From assembly GCA_003641675.1 (NCBI GenBank), contig QNBI01000112.1:1-6867 (forward strand): a stretch of 6,867 nt of DNA, given 5' to 3'. A model generated the notes under the pieces. That model had not been told where the DNA came from and did not search any database. It saw only the letters and a program-made list of their open reading frames with translations. This document shows positions 5,596 through 6,867 of this stretch, one piece after another (positions within the stretch are counted from its first letter, which is position 1; every line of letters starts with the position of its first letter). This DNA comes from Spirochaetota bacterium. GTDB lineage: Bacteria > Spirochaetota > Spirochaetia > SZUA-6. The position numbers and the translations under genes are program-made.

Positions 5596-6867
5596 TGCAC
5601 ATAGTAGGAACTGCAGGGCATGTCGATCACGGCAAAACAGAACTTATTAAAGCAATGACGGGGGTCAATACAGACAGGCTGCCGGAAGAAAAAAAAAGGG
5701 GTATGACAATAGATTTGGGGTTTGCTCATTTTCCGGGTGATGACGGGCAGATAATAGGTGTTATTGATGTACCGGGGCATGAACGCTTTATCCGGAACAT
5801 GGTTGCCGGCGCATGGAGTCTTAACTGTGCACTCTTAACAGTTGCTGCTAACGAAGGGTGGATGCAACAGTCAACAGACCATACAGAAGTCCTTGCTGCA
5901 ATGGGGATAGAAAAGATTATAGTCGTAGTTACAAAAACAGATCTGGCAGAAAAGACCCAGATAGAGCTGGTTACAGAAGAAGCGGTATCAAGAGTTAAAG
6001 AAATTACGGGACTGGTGCCGGAGAAAATAGCAGTATCCGCAAAAACAGGCCGCAATATCGAAAAATTAAAAAGACTCATAATAGAAATACTAAAAAGCGT
6101 TCCCGTAAACCGCAGAGACTTTCCCTATATTTATATTGACAGAGTGTTTACCATAAAGGGAACCGGTACTGTTATAACGGGAAGCCTTGCAGGCAATACT
6201 ATTAAAAAAGACGAAGAACTTATTGTTCTACCGCAGAATAAAAAAATAAGAATCCGTGGTATCCAGTCCTACTATTTCGAATTGGAAGAAGCAGAGCCGG
6301 TTTCCAGAGTTGCTCTTAATATTACAGGTTTAAAGAAAGAAGAACTAAAGAGGGGTAATATAATAACTTCTCCCAATTCAGCTTTTACAAATGAAAAAGA
6401 GTTTATCTCCAGTATTAAATATCCTGAAATATCAGGGTCTAAAAAGGCAATTATTAAAAACCACTCCGAGGTGGAGATTGCCGCTGGAACTGATCATCTG
6501 CCTGCTATTGTTCACTTTATCCATAAAAGTAAGATTGCCCGGATTATTTTAAACAGAGAAATTCCTCTGCTCTATAACCAGCCATTTCTTATTATCCGTC
6601 ATGGAGGAAACACCATTCTCGCAAACGGCCGTGTTCTTTTTAAAGGGTATATGGAAAAAACATTAAGAGCAAAACTGCCCGGACTGTTTTCCGCCATACC
6701 GGGAAAAACCGGCGACAAAGATCTTTTTGCCCTTCAACTTAAATTGTACGGATATATCAGGAGAAATGTGGGTTTCACGGCTGAATTTCCAAAATCGGAC
6801 TATGTGCCGGTAGGCAGCTGGATTTTTTTAAAAACTAAACTTAAAGAAGTAGAGGAGGAAATATTAA
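5592..6867 (+). CDS. selB: Selenocysteine-specific translation elongation factor, partial (3' end beyond window)
   Basis: SelB is a GTPase that brings Sec-tRNA-Sec to the ribosome at UGA codons marked by a SECIS hairpin. The frame is open from 5592 to the window edge, giving 425 residues; full-length SelB is usually a little over 600, so the C-terminal winged-helix mRNA-binding region is mostly missing. Domain 1 (about 1-170) carries G1 GHVDHGKT (9-16), the switch region EEKKRGMTIDLGF (32-44), G3 DVPGHE (59-64), G4 TKTD (114-117, the usual N is T, as often in SelB) and G5 SAK (149-151). Beta-barrel domains follow at about 175-350 (IDRVFTIKGTGTVITG, RVALNITG). Start: ATG at 5592 overlaps the selA stop (ATGA), with AAGGA at 5578-5582 9 nt upstream; the adjacent ATG at 5595 is also possible. 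Translationally coupled to selA. Confidence 0.95.
   Translation, partial: MMHIVGTAGHVDHGKTELIKAMTGVNTDRLPEEKKRGMTIDLGFAHFPGDDGQIIGVIDVPGHERFIRNMVAGAWSLNCALLTVAANEGWMQQSTDHTEVLAAMGIEKIIVVVTKTDLAEKTQIELVTEEAVSRVKEITGLVPEKIAVSAKTGRNIEKLKRLIIEILKSVPVNRRDFPYIYIDRVFTIKGTGTVITGSLAGNTIKKDEELIVLPQNKKIRIRGIQSYYFELEEAEPVSRVALNITGLKKEELKRGNIITSPNSAFTNEKEFISSIKYPEISGSKKAIIKNHSEVEIAAGTDHLPAIVHFIHKSKIARIILNREIPLLYNQPFLIIRHGGNTILANGRVLFKGYMEKTLRAKLPGLFSAIPGKTGDKDLFALQLKLYGYIRRNVGFTAEFPKSDYVPVGSWIFLKTKLKEVEEEIL

Noticed and set aside
5166..5780. Minus-strand open frame of 204 codons over the selA-selB junction
   Set aside because: Both overlapped genes are firmly identified on the plus strand; the antisense product is low-complexity, Ser/Phe-rich and shows no family likeness.
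5726..6079. Minus-strand open frame of 117 codons inside selB
   Set aside because: It is antisense to the conserved GTPase domain of SelB and is a shadow frame.

Overview
The window looks like a piece of a moderately AT-rich, anaerobic or microaerophilic bacterial chromosome, most likely a spirochaete. This placement is an inference. It rests on a single-domain bacterial histone of the type known from Leptospira and Bdellovibrio, a periplasmic OmpA-domain protein with a spirochaete-like GHTA variant motif, a flavodiiron protein, and a selenocysteine machinery locus. No mobile element, CRISPR array or phage gene was seen.

Layout. Positions 1-90 are an edge segment open in one frame on each strand and cannot be assigned. 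On the minus strand, a four-helix membrane protein of unknown function (1393-1824) is followed after 3 nt by a secreted OmpA-family protein (91-1389); the two form an operon. An AT-rich divergent region (1825-1943) with a near-perfect 16-bp palindrome separates them from plus-strand genes. These are a 60-residue bacterial histone (1944-2126), a dCMP deaminase strikingly like the eukaryotic enzyme and starting at TTG (2190-2681), and a flavodiiron protein FprA (2785-3963) with all diiron ligands. FprA ends in a probable Rho-independent terminator.

A near-ideal sigma-70 promoter (TTGACA, 18 bp, TATAAT at 4083-4112) then drives a selenocysteine cassette: selC, the UCA-anticodon tRNA-Sec (about 4132-4219); selA, selenocysteine synthase (4228-5595); and selB, the Sec-specific elongation factor (from 5592, running off the window end). 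Together they charge tRNA-Sec, convert Ser to Sec and deliver it to UGA codons. selD and the selenoprotein genes are not in this window.

The points most worth a second look are the bacterial histone, the tRNA-Sec acceptor stem that appears to lack one nucleotide on its 3' side (leaving a bulged C), a second upstream GGAAG-type strand that could compete for pairing, and the 8-nt gap without Shine-Dalgarno between the tRNA 3' end and the selA start codon. I did not find a wholly undescribed multi-gene system here.
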